The notes beneath the pieces are model-generated. The model searched no databases. It had not been told where the DNA came from and saw only the letters and a program-made list of their open reading frames with translations. Below are positions 1 through 7,824 of a DNA stretch of 64,000 bases, piece by piece. The first letter of the stretch is position 1. Every line of letters begins with the position of its first letter. This stretch comes from Sphingopyxis sp. H073 (GTDB taxonomy: Bacteria; Pseudomonadota; Alphaproteobacteria; Sphingomonadales; Sphingomonadaceae). The translations under genes and the position numbers were made by a program. The stretch is taken from assembly GCF_001468395.1 (NCBI RefSeq), contig NZ_LNSG01000014.1, positions 1-64,000 on the forward strand, given 5' to 3'.

Positions 1-35
1 TGCTCGTCAGTCAGCCAATACAAATCACTCATCAG

Positions 36-59
36 TCAGGCTCCTCACAGTGAGCCTGA
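36..59. repeat. 8-bp-stem inverted repeat downstream of restriction gene
   Basis: TCAGGCTC and GAGCCTGA enclose an 8-nt loop. It lies just past the restriction gene end in that gene's transcription direction, so it might help end the transcript, but there is no T-run. The octamer TCAGTCAG also occurs twice (7-14 and 32-39). Nothing else is recognisable in the first 77 bases. Confidence 0.35.
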
Positions 60-77
60 ATCACAGCGGCCTGCTCA

Positions 78-99
78 AATCAATGGGTCCTGACCCTAG
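78..99. repeat. Solo end of the TA-GGGTC miniature element
   Basis: The end sequence ATGGGTCCTGACCCTA matches the right ends of the two complete elements at 6873-7141 and 30831-31004. No matching partner end is visible to the left within the window. The TAG stop codon of the restriction endonuclease lies inside this end. Confidence 0.75.
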
Positions 100-611
100 G
101 CGGTGTGCGTCAAGCCTTGCTGGGGAGGGAAGCCGTAAATCAACTGGCCATTCTCGCAAACGAAGCGGGCTGGTATTTTGGGATTATTCAGGTCCCTCTT
201 TCCTCGCTCCAACCAAGTTGCCTCCCACTTGGCAAAAAGTCCCTCAAGCTGAGGAGGAGACATGCGATAGACCGCAGACAACTCGATTCCACGATAGAAG
301 GCGAACAGCCAATCGACTGACCTGAAGTGCCTCAAAATTGCATCGTTAAGATGATGGTGCGTCGAGAAGCTGCGGGTCAACGACAGGTTCATCGTCTTGA
401 TCTCAAACTCCCTTCCCGACCTGTCTATCGCGTCACTTCCCGCTCGACCTGCAACAATCGTCAAATCCAGCTCGATCAATAGCTGAAGAAGCTTCCCGCC
501 GTTGTCCTGGAAAATGTCTGAAATCCCATGCGCGGAGGCGAGAGCCTGATACTCCCGTAACGCCGGGAACAAGCGATCGAGCCGCGCCTTGTCTTTATGT
601 GGTTTCAGCAT
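96..611 (-). CDS. PvuII-like type II restriction endonuclease
   Basis: Predicted homodimeric Mg-dependent nuclease that cuts unmodified CAGCTG sites, by close resemblance to R.PvuII as recalled. It has 171 aa against 157 for PvuII. FQDNGGK (34-40) carries D36, matching PvuII D34. The PD-(D/E)xK active site is D60, E70 and K72, and STHHH (83-87) matches the PvuII DNA-reading loop. A conserved NNPKIP block follows near the C-terminus. The start overlaps the upstream regulator gene by 7 bp, so the two are probably translated together. The last 12 or so residues extend past the PvuII end, and the stop codon lies in a repeat end. Low GC indicates transfer. All catalytic residues are present, so it is probably active. 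Confidence 0.93.
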   Translation of the reverse strand: MLKPHKDKARLDRLFPALREYQALASAHGISDIFQDNGGKLLQLLIELDLTIVAGRAGSDAIDRSGREFEIKTMNLSLTRSFSTHHHLNDAILRHFRSVDWLFAFYRGIELSAVYRMSPPQLEGLFAKWEATWLERGKRDLNNPKIPARFVCENGQLIYGFPPQQGLTHTA

Positions 612-841
612 TCTTCTTGCCTTAGCAGTTCACTAACGCTGACGCCCAAAGCCACAGCCAAGCGCTCAATATTGTCCAGAGAGATGTTCCGCTCTTGCCT
701 TTCGACCGAACCGACGAAAGTCCGATGCAAGTGAGCCAAATCCGCTAACGCCTCTTGACTCATACCCATCGATGAGCGCAGCCGACGCAAGTTCGTTGCC
801 AGAATGTTCCTTGTGTTTCCACCCGATTTGTGCATGGTCAC
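605..841 (-). CDS. C-protein-like XRE regulator of the restriction system
   Basis: Small 78-aa helix-turn-helix protein of the XRE/Cro type; residues about 12-70 form the HTH domain, with the recognition region around SQEALADLAHLHRTF. In PvuII-type systems such controller proteins dimerise on C-boxes, activate their own and the nuclease promoter, and delay nuclease expression until the methylase has modified the host. It is transcribed first, with the nuclease gene overlapping its 3' end. Its promoter must lie in the 61-bp gap to the divergent methylase gene. A canonical C-box pair is not obvious there, so its operator may differ from that of PvuII. Confidence 0.85.
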   Translation of the reverse strand: MTMHKSGGNTRNILATNLRRLRSSMGMSQEALADLAHLHRTFVGSVERQERNISLDNIERLAVALGVSVSELLRQEEC

Positions 842-902
842 AGAGACGGCGCTTGATGCCTCTATGTCTACAGCATTTGAGTAGCAGTTAGGATGATTTT
901 CG

Positions 903-1874
903 ATGCAAAGTGCCTATCGAACTGAATTTGGTGAAGCTTTTTCAGGAGACTCACTAGATTTGCTTCGGCAGATGCAGAATGAAAGCATCGATCTTGTCAT
1001 TACGTCACCCCCCTTCGCGTTACAGCGCGAGAAGGAGTACGGAAATAAAGATCAGGCAAGCTACATCGACTGGCTAACAGAGTTCGCCCAGCTTGTTTTT
1101 AAGAAACTGAAACCGAGCGGTAGCTTTGTGCTCGATCTTGGTGGCGCTTACCAAAAAGGCGCCCCTTCGCGTAGCTTATATAATTTCCGCGTGCTCATAA
1201 AGTTCTGCGACGAGCTTGGTTTTCATTTGGCTCAAGAATTTTTCTGGAACAATCCATCGAAGCTTCCGAGCCCCATAGAATGGGTGAATAAAAGAAAAAT
1301 TCGAGTTAAAGACTCAGTAAATACAATTTGGTGGTTTAGTAAAACTGAATGGCCAAAGGCAGACATAAGCAAGGTTCTGGTTCCATATAGCGATCGAATG
1401 AAAAAACTTCTCGACAACCCTGATCGATATTATTCGGCTGCGCAGAGGCCGAGCGGCCACGGCATCTCAAAGGGCTTCGCTACGGACAATGGGGGTGCTA
1501 TTCCGAGCAATCTCCTCAATATTGCAAACTCCGAAAGCAACGGTAACTATACGAAGGACTGTAAATTGATTGGGGCGCGGGTTCACCCGGCACGTTTTCC
1601 TGCCAAAATTCCAGAATTCTTCATAAAAATGCTGACGGACGAGAATGACTTGGTCGTGGATATATTCGGTGGTTCAAACACTACGGGTCGCGCGGCTGAA
1701 ACTGAGGCCCGTCGCTGGATAAGCTGCGATTTGAACCCTGAGTATGTAGCCGCATCAGCACTGCGATTTTTGCCGAGCAGCATGTCCAAAGACGAAAAGT
1801 TCGACGTCTATACACGTATCGTGAATGGCGAGACTTTAGACTTACAGGACGATATGCCAATGGCTGCCGAATGA
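903..1874 (+). CDS. PvuII-like N4-cytosine DNA methyltransferase
   Basis: Beta-class modification methylase, 323 aa. The catalytic motif TSPPF (34-38) comes first and the S-adenosylmethionine motif DIFGGSNTTG (about 253-262) near the C-terminus. TSPP is typical of N4-cytosine enzymes. Long stretches, such as SPIEWVNKRKIRVKD and HPARFPAK, match M.PvuII as recalled, so the predicted target is the internal C of CAGCTG. AGGAT at 890-894 is a fair ribosome-binding site. It is divergent from the regulator and nuclease genes. The stop codon overlaps the start of the next gene (ATGA), although the two genes are unrelated in function and GC. Confidence 0.93.
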   Translation: MQSAYRTEFGEAFSGDSLDLLRQMQNESIDLVITSPPFALQREKEYGNKDQASYIDWLTEFAQLVFKKLKPSGSFVLDLGGAYQKGAPSRSLYNFRVLIKFCDELGFHLAQEFFWNNPSKLPSPIEWVNKRKIRVKDSVNTIWWFSKTEWPKADISKVLVPYSDRMKKLLDNPDRYYSAAQRPSGHGISKGFATDNGGAIPSNLLNIANSESNGNYTKDCKLIGARVHPARFPAKIPEFFIKMLTDENDLVVDIFGGSNTTGRAAETEARRWISCDLNPEYVAASALRFLPSSMSKDEKFDVYTRIVNGETLDLQDDMPMAAE

Positions 1875-3073
1875 ACGCTTCTAGTCCTTTTGTGGGGGAC
1901 GCCGAAACTTTGCTCGGCGACCTCGTCGACCTCCGCCGCGCGATTCATCGCGAGCCCGAACTCGGGCTGCAGAACCCGAAGACGCTTGCGAAGATCAAGG
2001 ATGCGCTCGCCGGGCTGCCGCTCGAATTTCGCGAGGGGCCATCGACGACCGGGCTGGTCGCGATCCTGCGCGGTCCCGCGAACGGGCGCACGGTGCTGCT
2101 GCGCGGCGATATGGATGCGTTGCCGCTGGTCGAGGAAACGGGGCTGGATTTCACGTCAGAGATCAGCGGCGCGATGCATGCGTGCGGGCATGATACGCAT
2201 GTCGCAATGCTCGTCGGCGCGGCGAAGCTGCTCTGTGCGGCGCGCGACCGGCTGCCCGGCTCCGTGATGTTCATGTTCCAGCCCGGCGAGGAGGGGCATC
2301 ACGGCGCGCGCTTCATGCTCGAGGACGGGATCATAGACCCGCTTCCCGACGCGGCCTTCGCGCTCCACATCATGCCCAATGCGCCGCACGGCATTTTCGC
2401 CGGGCGCGCGGGCCCGCTGCTCGCCTCGTCGGACGTGCTGTCGATCACCGTCAAGGGTGCGGGCGGCCATGCGTCGATGCCGCACGATGCGGTCGATCCG
2501 ATCCCCGTCGCCTGCGCGATCGTCACCGCGATCCAGACGATGGTGACGCGCCGCATCTCGGTCTTCGATCCCGCGGTCGTGACGATCGCCAAGATCGCGG
2601 CGGGGACGACGAACAATATCATCCCCGAAACCGCCGAGATGCTCGGCACGATCCGCACGCTGTCGCCCGAACGCCGCGCGATGGTTGCGCGCGAATTGAA
2701 GCGCCTCGCCCCAGCGATCGCCGAAGCGCATGGCTGCACCGCCGAAGTCCAGATCGACGAGGGCTTCCCCGTCACCATCTGCGATGCACGCGCGGTCGCG
2801 TTCGGCCAAGCGGTCGTCGAGCAGACCTTCGGCGAGGAAGCCTGGCTGACGATGGACAATCCGGTGATGGGCGCCGAGGATTTCTCCTACGTCCTCGAAA
2901 AAGCCCCCGGCGCGATGTTCTGGCTCGGCGCGAGCGAGGCGGGGAGCGACTGGCGCCAATGCTGCGGGCTCCACAGCAACCATATGGTGCTCGACGAAAA
3001 GGTGATGGCGCGCGGCGCGGCGCTGCACGCGGCGCTCGCCGAACGGTTCTTGAACAAAGGATTCAACGCATGA
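1871..3073 (+). CDS. M20 family amidohydrolase
   Basis: Metal-dependent hydrolase of the M20/hippurate hydrolase family, cleaving N-acyl amino acids or similar amides in the cytoplasm. It has 400 aa, the usual length. HACGHDTH (about 102-109) and QPGEEGHHG carry the di-metal ligands, GHASMPHDAVDP belongs to the lid/dimer domain, and GAEDFSY lies near the C-terminus. The first dozen codons are poorer in GC than the rest, and the ATG overlaps the methylase stop codon. The original start may therefore have been replaced or altered when the restriction cassette arrived. It overlaps the next gene by ATGA. The substrate cannot be told from sequence. Confidence 0.88.
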   Translation: MNASSPFVGDAETLLGDLVDLRRAIHREPELGLQNPKTLAKIKDALAGLPLEFREGPSTTGLVAILRGPANGRTVLLRGDMDALPLVEETGLDFTSEISGAMHACGHDTHVAMLVGAAKLLCAARDRLPGSVMFMFQPGEEGHHGARFMLEDGIIDPLPDAAFALHIMPNAPHGIFAGRAGPLLASSDVLSITVKGAGGHASMPHDAVDPIPVACAIVTAIQTMVTRRISVFDPAVVTIAKIAAGTTNNIIPETAEMLGTIRTLSPERRAMVARELKRLAPAIAEAHGCTAEVQIDEGFPVTICDARAVAFGQAVVEQTFGEEAWLTMDNPVMGAEDFSYVLEKAPGAMFWLGASEAGSDWRQCCGLHSNHMVLDEKVMARGAALHAALAERFLNKGFNA

Positions 3074-3315
3074 TCAACATCATCGGCGCGATCGTCTCGG
3101 GCCTGATCATCGGCGCCCTCGCGCGCTTCTTTTATCCCGGCGCGGTGCAGATGGGCTGGATCGCGACGATCCTGCTCGGCGTCGGCGGATCGCTCCTCGC
3201 GGGCTTCGTCACCTCGCGCGGCCGCGCCGACTTCCACCGCGCGGGCTGCCTCGCCTCCGTGATCGGCGCAATCGTGCTGATTCTCGTCGGACGGCTGCTC
3301 GGTATCGGCGGTTAA
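3070..3315 (+). CDS. GlsB/YeaQ/YmgE family small membrane protein
   Basis: An 81-aa protein with three hydrophobic segments (about residues 3-20, 28-47 and 58-78) and the family's glycine-rich pattern, including GLIIGALARFFYPG near the N-terminus. Members are small inner-membrane proteins often called transglycosylase-associated or stress-response proteins; their biochemical role is unknown. The start overlaps the amidohydrolase stop codon (ATGA). The stop codon overlaps, on the opposite strand, the stop codon of convergent nadB, so no terminator separates them. Confidence 0.85.
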   Translation: MINIIGAIVSGLIIGALARFFYPGAVQMGWIATILLGVGGSLLAGFVTSRGRADFHRAGCLASVIGAIVLILVGRLLGIGG

Positions 3316-4898
3316 GGCACCAGTACCGTATCGCGCGCCTCGGCGAGCAGCTTCGGATAGTCGAGCGTGTAGTGCAGCCCGCGGCTTTCCTTGCGGTGGA
3401 GCGCGCTTTTCACGATCAGGTCGGCGCATTGCAGGAGGTTGCGCAGCTCGATCAGGTCGGTCGTGACGCGGAAGTGGCCGTAATAATCCTCGACCTCGCC
3501 GGTCATCATCTTGATCCGGTGCTGCGCGCGTTCGAGGCGCTTGGTCGTGCGGACGATGCCGACATAATTCCACATGAAGCGGCGGATTTCGGTCCAGTTC
3601 TGCTTGATCACGACCTCCTCGTCGGAGTCGGTCACCCGGCTCGCGTCCCACGGGCGGATCGCGGGCGGTACGTCGAGCTGGTCCCAGCAATGGATGATAT
3701 GCTTCGCCGCCGCCTCGCCGAACACGAAACATTCGAGCAGGCTGTTCGACGCCAGACGATTGGCGCCATGAAGCCCGCTTTCGGTGCACTCGCCCGCCGC
3801 GTATAGCCCCGGCAGGTCGGTGCGCCCGTCGAGGTCGATCAATATGCCGCCGCAGGTATAATGCTGCGCGGGCACCACCGGGATCGGCTGCTTCGTCATG
3901 TCGATGCCGAGCGTCAGCAGCTTTTCGTATATGTTCGGGAAATGGCCCGCGACGAAATCGGGGTCCTTGTGGCTGATGTCGAGATGGACATAGTCGAGGC
4001 CGAAGCGCTTGATCTGATCGTCGTTCGCGCGCGCGACGATATCGCGCGGCGCGAGTTCGGCGCGCTCGTCATAGTCGGGCATATAGCGGTGGCCGGTGAC
4101 GGGGTGCTTCAGGATGCCGCCCTCGCCGCGCACCGCCTCGGTGATCAGGAAATTCTTGACCTCCAGATTATAGAGGCAGGTCGGGTGGAACTGCATCATC
4201 TCCATGTTCGAGACGCGGCAGCCCGCGCGCCATGCCATCGCGATGCCGTCACCGGTCGCGCCGCGCGGCGCCGTCGAGAATTGATAGACGCGCCCCGCGC
4301 CGCCGCTCGCGAGGATCGTCGCACGGCCGACGTGCGCGTGGACCTTCCCGCTCTTCTCGTCGAGCGCATAGACGCCCCAGACGCGGCCCGAGCCTGAATA
4401 GCGTTCCTCGTGCCGGCCGGTGATCAGGTCGATGCACGCCTGTCCCGGCAGCAAGGTGATGTTGGGATGCGCCTCGGCAGTCTTCAATAATGCCGCCTGT
4501 ACCGCCCAGCCGGTCGCATCGTCGACATGGACGATGCGGCGGTGCGAATGACCGCCCTCGCGCGTCAGATGCAGCGCCTCGGCTTCCTTGTTGAAGGGGA
4601 CGCCCATCTCGATCAGCCGCAGAATCGCGTGCGGCGCATTCTCGACGACGAACTCGACCGTCTCGCGCCGGTTGAGTCCCGCCCCCGCGACCATCGTGTC
4701 CTCGATATGATTCTCGAACGTGTCGCCCGCGTCGAGCACCGCGGCAATGCCGCCCTGCGCCCAGGCGGTCGAGCCGCCGGTGAGCTCGCCCTTCGCGAGC
4801 ACCAGCACGCGGCAATGGTCGGCCAGCGCGATCGCGGCGGTCAGCCCCGCGGCGCCCGAGCCGACGATGATGACGTCGTGGGAGAGATTTTCAGCCAT
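3312..4898 (-). CDS. nadB: L-aspartate oxidase
   Basis: Flavoenzyme that oxidises L-aspartate to iminoaspartate, the first step of de novo NAD synthesis; iminoaspartate passes to NadA. It has 528 aa, as expected. The FAD dinucleotide fold VGSGAAGLTAA lies near residue 11, followed by the family signature STAWAQGGIAAV, the HYTCGGI motif and the FAD-contacting AAGECTESGLHGANRLASNS segment. The ATG at 4898 is chosen because residues upstream in the same frame are repeat-derived. nadA and nadC are not in the window. It faces the small membrane-protein gene tail to tail. Confidence 0.95.
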   Translation of the reverse strand: MAENLSHDVIIVGSGAAGLTAAIALADHCRVLVLAKGELTGGSTAWAQGGIAAVLDAGDTFENHIEDTMVAGAGLNRRETVEFVVENAPHAILRLIEMGVPFNKEAEALHLTREGGHSHRRIVHVDDATGWAVQAALLKTAEAHPNITLLPGQACIDLITGRHEERYSGSGRVWGVYALDEKSGKVHAHVGRATILASGGAGRVYQFSTAPRGATGDGIAMAWRAGCRVSNMEMMQFHPTCLYNLEVKNFLITEAVRGEGGILKHPVTGHRYMPDYDERAELAPRDIVARANDDQIKRFGLDYVHLDISHKDPDFVAGHFPNIYEKLLTLGIDMTKQPIPVVPAQHYTCGGILIDLDGRTDLPGLYAAGECTESGLHGANRLASNSLLECFVFGEAAAKHIIHCWDQLDVPPAIRPWDASRVTDSDEEVVIKQNWTEIRRFMWNYVGIVRTTKRLERAQHRIKMMTGEVEDYYGHFRVTTDLIELRNLLQCADLIVKSALHRKESRGLHYTLDYPKLLAEARDTVLVP

Positions 4899-4902
4899 TG
4901 GA

Positions 4903-4990
4903 TTTCCGTTCGTGTCGAGCGAAGTCGAGACACCTCGCGACCTTGAGTCCCGCCGATGGGCATCTCGACTTCGCTCGATGCAAACGGAAA
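4903..4990. repeat. Nested palindromic intergenic repeat
   Basis: Outer arms TTTCCGTT (4903-4910) and AACGGAAA (4983-4990) enclose two near-palindromic copies of TCGAGCGAAGTCGAGA in opposite orientation. It fills the gap between nadB and the ABC ATPase gene. The TCGAGCGAAGTCGA core is, from memory, common between genes in sphingomonads. Confidence 0.75.
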
Positions 4991-4996
4991 GAGAGG

Positions 4997-5920
4997 CTAG
5001 CCATTCGCCGCGCGGGTCAGGTTGAGGAAGACGTCCTCGAGATCGGCCTCGCGCGTCGAGACGTCGACGATACCGTGGCCCATCGCATTGACCGCGGCGA
5101 GCACCTCGCCCGCGTTCATGCGGTCCTTGTTGTAGCTGATCGCAAGGCCGCGCTCGCCCTCGCGCTCGACCTTCTCGAACGCCGGATGCGACGGCAGTAC
5201 GGTGACATCGGCGTCGAGCGTCACGACGACGATCTTCTCGCGCGCCATGTCGACCAGTTCGCGCGTCGGTTTGTTCGCGATCAGCCTGCCATGGTTGATG
5301 ATCGCGATCCGGTCGCAAAGCTCCTCGGCCTCTTCCAGATAATGCGTCGTCAGCACCACCGTGACGCCGCGGTCGTTGAGGCTCTGCACATACTCCCAAA
5401 GCTGCTGGCGCAGTTCGATGTCGACGCCCGCGGTGGGCTCGTCGAGCACGATGATCGGGGGCGAATGCACCATCGCCTTGGCGACGAGCAGGCGGCGCTT
5501 CATACCGCCCGACAGCGTGCGCGCATAGGCATCGCGCTTGTCCGACAGATGCACCGCGGCCAGCAGCGCATCCGAAATCCGCTTGTCCTTCGGAACGCCG
5601 TAAAGGCCTGCCTGATTTTCCAGCGTCTCGAACGGCGTGAAAAAGGGATCGAAGACGATCTCCTGCGGCACGATGCCGATCGAATATTTGGCGTTGCGGG
5701 GATCGGCGTCGATGTCGAAACCCCAGATGCTCGCATGGCCGCTCGTCTTGTTGACGAGTCCCGCGAGGATGTTGATCAAGGTCGACTTGCCCGCGCCATT
5801 CGGCCCGAGCAGTCCGAAGATCTGCCCGCGCGGTACGTCGAAACTGACATTGTCGAGCGCCTGCTTGCCCCCGGCATAGGTCTTGGAAACGGCGTCGATG
5901 CGGATGGCGGCTTCACTCAT
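4997..5920 (-). CDS. ABC transporter ATP-binding protein (ABC-2/YadG type)
   Basis: Cytoplasmic ATPase subunit of an ABC-2-type exporter, 307 aa. It has Walker A GPNGAGKS (about 38-45), the signature LSGGMKRR, Walker B IIVLDEPTAGVD and the switch histidine in TTHYLEEAEEL. A roughly 70-residue C-terminal extension ends in DLEDVFLNLT, as in DrrA/YadG-like ATPases. No permease gene is adjacent, so the membrane partner is outside the window or elsewhere. The start MSEAAIRI is preferred; four residues upstream another in-frame ATG exists. The exported substrate is unknown. Confidence 0.88.
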   Translation of the reverse strand: MSEAAIRIDAVSKTYAGGKQALDNVSFDVPRGQIFGLLGPNGAGKSTLINILAGLVNKTSGHASIWGFDIDADPRNAKYSIGIVPQEIVFDPFFTPFETLENQAGLYGVPKDKRISDALLAAVHLSDKRDAYARTLSGGMKRRLLVAKAMVHSPPIIVLDEPTAGVDIELRQQLWEYVQSLNDRGVTVVLTTHYLEEAEELCDRIAIINHGRLIANKPTRELVDMAREKIVVVTLDADVTVLPSHPAFEKVEREGERGLAISYNKDRMNAGEVLAAVNAMGHGIVDVSTREADLEDVFLNLTRAANG

Positions 5921-6032
5921 GGCCGCCTCCATAGCCGCGCGCCTTGCAGCGCGAAAGCCCTCTCGCGGCGGCGAATTCGAGCCGATCGCCGCGTTAACGC
6001 TAAATTGGAACCTCGTCGCTATCGGGGATGAT

Positions 6033-6596
6033 GTGAGGACCAGCCACATCTTTCGCCCGCTGCGCAAGCAGCGCGGGCCCATCGCCCTTTCGGCCGCCAT
6101 TGCGCTCCCGTTCGCCGCAACACCGGCGTTCGCGCAGAGCAGCACGCAGGCGCAGGCCGACGTCATCATACTCCGACCGCTCTCCTTCTTCCGGGTCAAC
6201 GACCTCGATTTCGGCGATATCATCGCGTCGGGAACCGCGGGGACCGTGCGGCTCGCGCCCGACGGGACGCGCACCCGCACCGGCGGCGCGACGCTCGCCG
6301 GAAACGGCGGCGAACCCGCACGCTTTGCCGGGCTCGGCACCCCGAACCGTCAGGTCAATATCTCGCTCGGGTCGAACACGATCTGGATCACCGGGCCGGG
6401 TCCGCGGATGCGCGTGCGCGATTTCGAGATCGGATCGACCCCGACCGCGATCCTGTCGACGACGCCGACGCGCTTCACGATCGCGAGCGCGCTCGGCAAC
6501 TATAATTTCCCGGTCGGCGCGACGCTCGAGGTCGGGGCGAACCAGACGCCCGGCGACTACAGCGGCACCTTCACGATCACGCTGAATTACCTCTGA
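6033..6596 (+). CDS. DUF4402 exported protein (copy 1)
   Basis: A 187-aa secreted protein of unknown function. A GTG start at 6033 gives a clean signal peptide: a basic N-terminus, a hydrophobic run SAAIALPFAATPAFA and cleavage after AFA. The mature part has the DUF4402 pattern: an N-terminal LRPLSFFRVNDLDFG motif and a C-terminal QTPGDYSGTFTITLNYL strand. Members resemble pilin or surface beta-sandwich domains by description. A second copy lies at 7225-7785, separated by a small zinc-finger gene and a miniature element. An in-frame ORF upstream of 6033 is antisense to the ABC gene and is not used. Confidence 0.8.
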   Translation: MRTSHIFRPLRKQRGPIALSAAIALPFAATPAFAQSSTQAQADVIILRPLSFFRVNDLDFGDIIASGTAGTVRLAPDGTRTRTGGATLAGNGGEPARFAGLGTPNRQVNISLGSNTIWITGPGPRMRVRDFEIGSTPTAILSTTPTRFTIASALGNYNFPVGATLEVGANQTPGDYSGTFTITLNYL

Positions 6597-6639
6597 CAGG
6601 CGATTGCGGGCGGGCATCGCGCTTGCTAAAGGCGCGACG

Positions 6640-6843
6640 ATGACCCAGCCCGCACCCCAGCCCGAGACGATCCGCACGCCCAAGACCCGCATCGCCTGCG
6701 ACGGCACGGGCGACGGCCTTGCCAATGCCGCGCTCGGCCATCCGCGCGTGTGGCTGGAGATCGACCCCGACCAGGGCTTTGCCGACTGCGGCTATTGCGA
6801 CCGGCGGTTCATTCTCGTCGGCGGTATCGCCGACAAGAGTTGA
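6640..6843 (+). CDS. Small zinc-finger domain protein (NDUFS6-like)
   Basis: A 67-aa protein with the short CHCC-type zinc-finger pattern: a Cys in RIACDG, a His in GHPRVWLEI, and CGYC near the end, giving four possible zinc ligands. Related alphaproteobacterial proteins resemble the zinc-finger subunit of mitochondrial complex I (NDUFS6). Whether this one binds complex I is inference. The ATG at 6640 is the first in frame that leaves the conserved TRIACDG region intact. It is followed at once by the miniature element. Confidence 0.8.
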   Translation: MTQPAPQPETIRTPKTRIACDGTGDGLANAALGHPRVWLEIDPDQGFADCGYCDRRFILVGGIADKS

Positions 6844-6872
6844 GCGCGACCGGCGGGGTCGCCGACCACGGC

Positions 6873-7141
6873 TAGGGTCAGGACCCATTAATTCCGCGAT
6901 CGAGGCGTCGAAATGGCGAAGATATCGGGTTCGGGCGGGTGCAGCGGGTAGCATCGCTACCCGCAAGGCCGCGCGGGCCCGAGATCGAAGCCATTTCGGC
7001 GTCCCTGCGGGATTTGACCGATTTTTACCCATGGCTTCGTCGAAAAGTCTGGAAATATCGACATATTCCTGCGCCTTTTCTCCTCGCCCCAGGCAAAATC
7101 GCTTCAAACCTCGATCGCGGAATCAATGGGTCCTGACCCTA
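6873..7141. mobile_element. Miniature inverted-repeat element, copy A (269 bp)
   Basis: Non-coding element bounded by TAGGGTCAGGACCCATT and its complement, with ends extending to about 24 bp (ATTCCGC). From about 6990 to the right end it is nearly identical to the reverse complement of copy B (30831-31004). Copy A carries about 94 bp extra near its left end, including GCGGGTAGC and GCTACCCGC hairpin arms (6943-6963). TA flanks both ends, consistent with the TA target duplication of Tc1/mariner-IS630 transposons. It has no transposase. The ATG inside the right end begins an ORF that reads into the DUF4402 gene but is not the likely start. Confidence 0.85.
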
Positions 7142-7224
7142 AGCTTAAGCGCGGATTCACCATCCCCGCGCATCTTCGATTCACGCGCCGACGCTATGGC
7201 TCTGTTCCAGACAGGAGCAGAATC

Positions 7225-7785
7225 GTGGGGATTCTCGGGACCAGCCATTCGCGAGCGGCGCTCCGCCGCCTCGCCATCATTTCCGTTGTCGCGGCGACCG
7301 CACTCGCATCCGCCCGGGCCCTCGCGGCCGACCAGACGGGCACGGCGGCGGTCGTCGTCGTGCGGCCCAACACGCTCGTCAAATCGGACGATCTCGATTT
7401 CGGCACGCTCGTGAGCGGCCCGACCGCGGGCACAGCGACGATCAATCCCGCCACCAACGTGCGCAGCACGACGGGCGGAGTGACCGCGGTCGGCACCCCC
7501 GCGCAACGCGCGGTGTTTCAGGGTACCGGCGGCATTTTCCTGATCATCGTGACCGGCGACAACAATGTCACCCTGACCCGCGCCGGCGGCGGCGGGTCGA
7601 TGACCGCGACCCTCGTCCGCGCGATCACGACGAGCGGCGGCGGAATATCGATCCTCGGCTCGTCGGCGACGCTGCTGCCGAGCGGGGTGCAGACCTATTA
7701 TGTCGGCGGCACGCTCACCGTCCCGGCGAACCAGCCCGCGGGCGATTACAGCGGGACATTCCAGCTCACCGTCAATTATCTCTGA
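7225..7785 (+). CDS. DUF4402 exported protein (copy 2)
   Basis: A 186-aa secreted protein paralogous to the product at 6033-6596. The GTG at 7225 is preceded by AGGAG (7213-7217) at a good distance. The signal peptide runs through RRLAIISVVAATALASARALAA. The shared mature layout is VRPNTLVKSDDLDFG near the N-terminus and QPAGDYSGTFQLTVNYL at the C-terminus. Reading through from the upstream miniature element would add 33 residues, but that part is repeat-derived and lacks a ribosome-binding site. Function is unknown; a surface-structure component is a guess from the family. Confidence 0.82.
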   Translation: MGILGTSHSRAALRRLAIISVVAATALASARALAADQTGTAAVVVVRPNTLVKSDDLDFGTLVSGPTAGTATINPATNVRSTTGGVTAVGTPAQRAVFQGTGGIFLIIVTGDNNVTLTRAGGGGSMTATLVRAITTSGGGISILGSSATLLPSGVQTYYVGGTLTVPANQPAGDYSGTFQLTVNYL

Positions 7786-7824
7786 GCGCTGGCGCCGCGG
7801 GACAGGCGCCCCTATATCGGGCGC

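Noticed and set aside
861-873. C-box for the controller gene
   Set aside because: Only a loose direct repeat, not the spaced GACT/AGTC dyads; too weak to call a site.
2156-3028. Long open frame antisense to the amidohydrolase
   Set aside because: It is Arg/Asp/Gly-rich, lacks a domain or ribosome-binding site, and mirrors a high-GC coding gene; a shadow frame.
4899-5399. N-terminal extension of nadB into the ABC gene region
   Set aside because: It crosses a palindromic repeat and the tail of another gene; the family starts near the chosen ATG at 4898.
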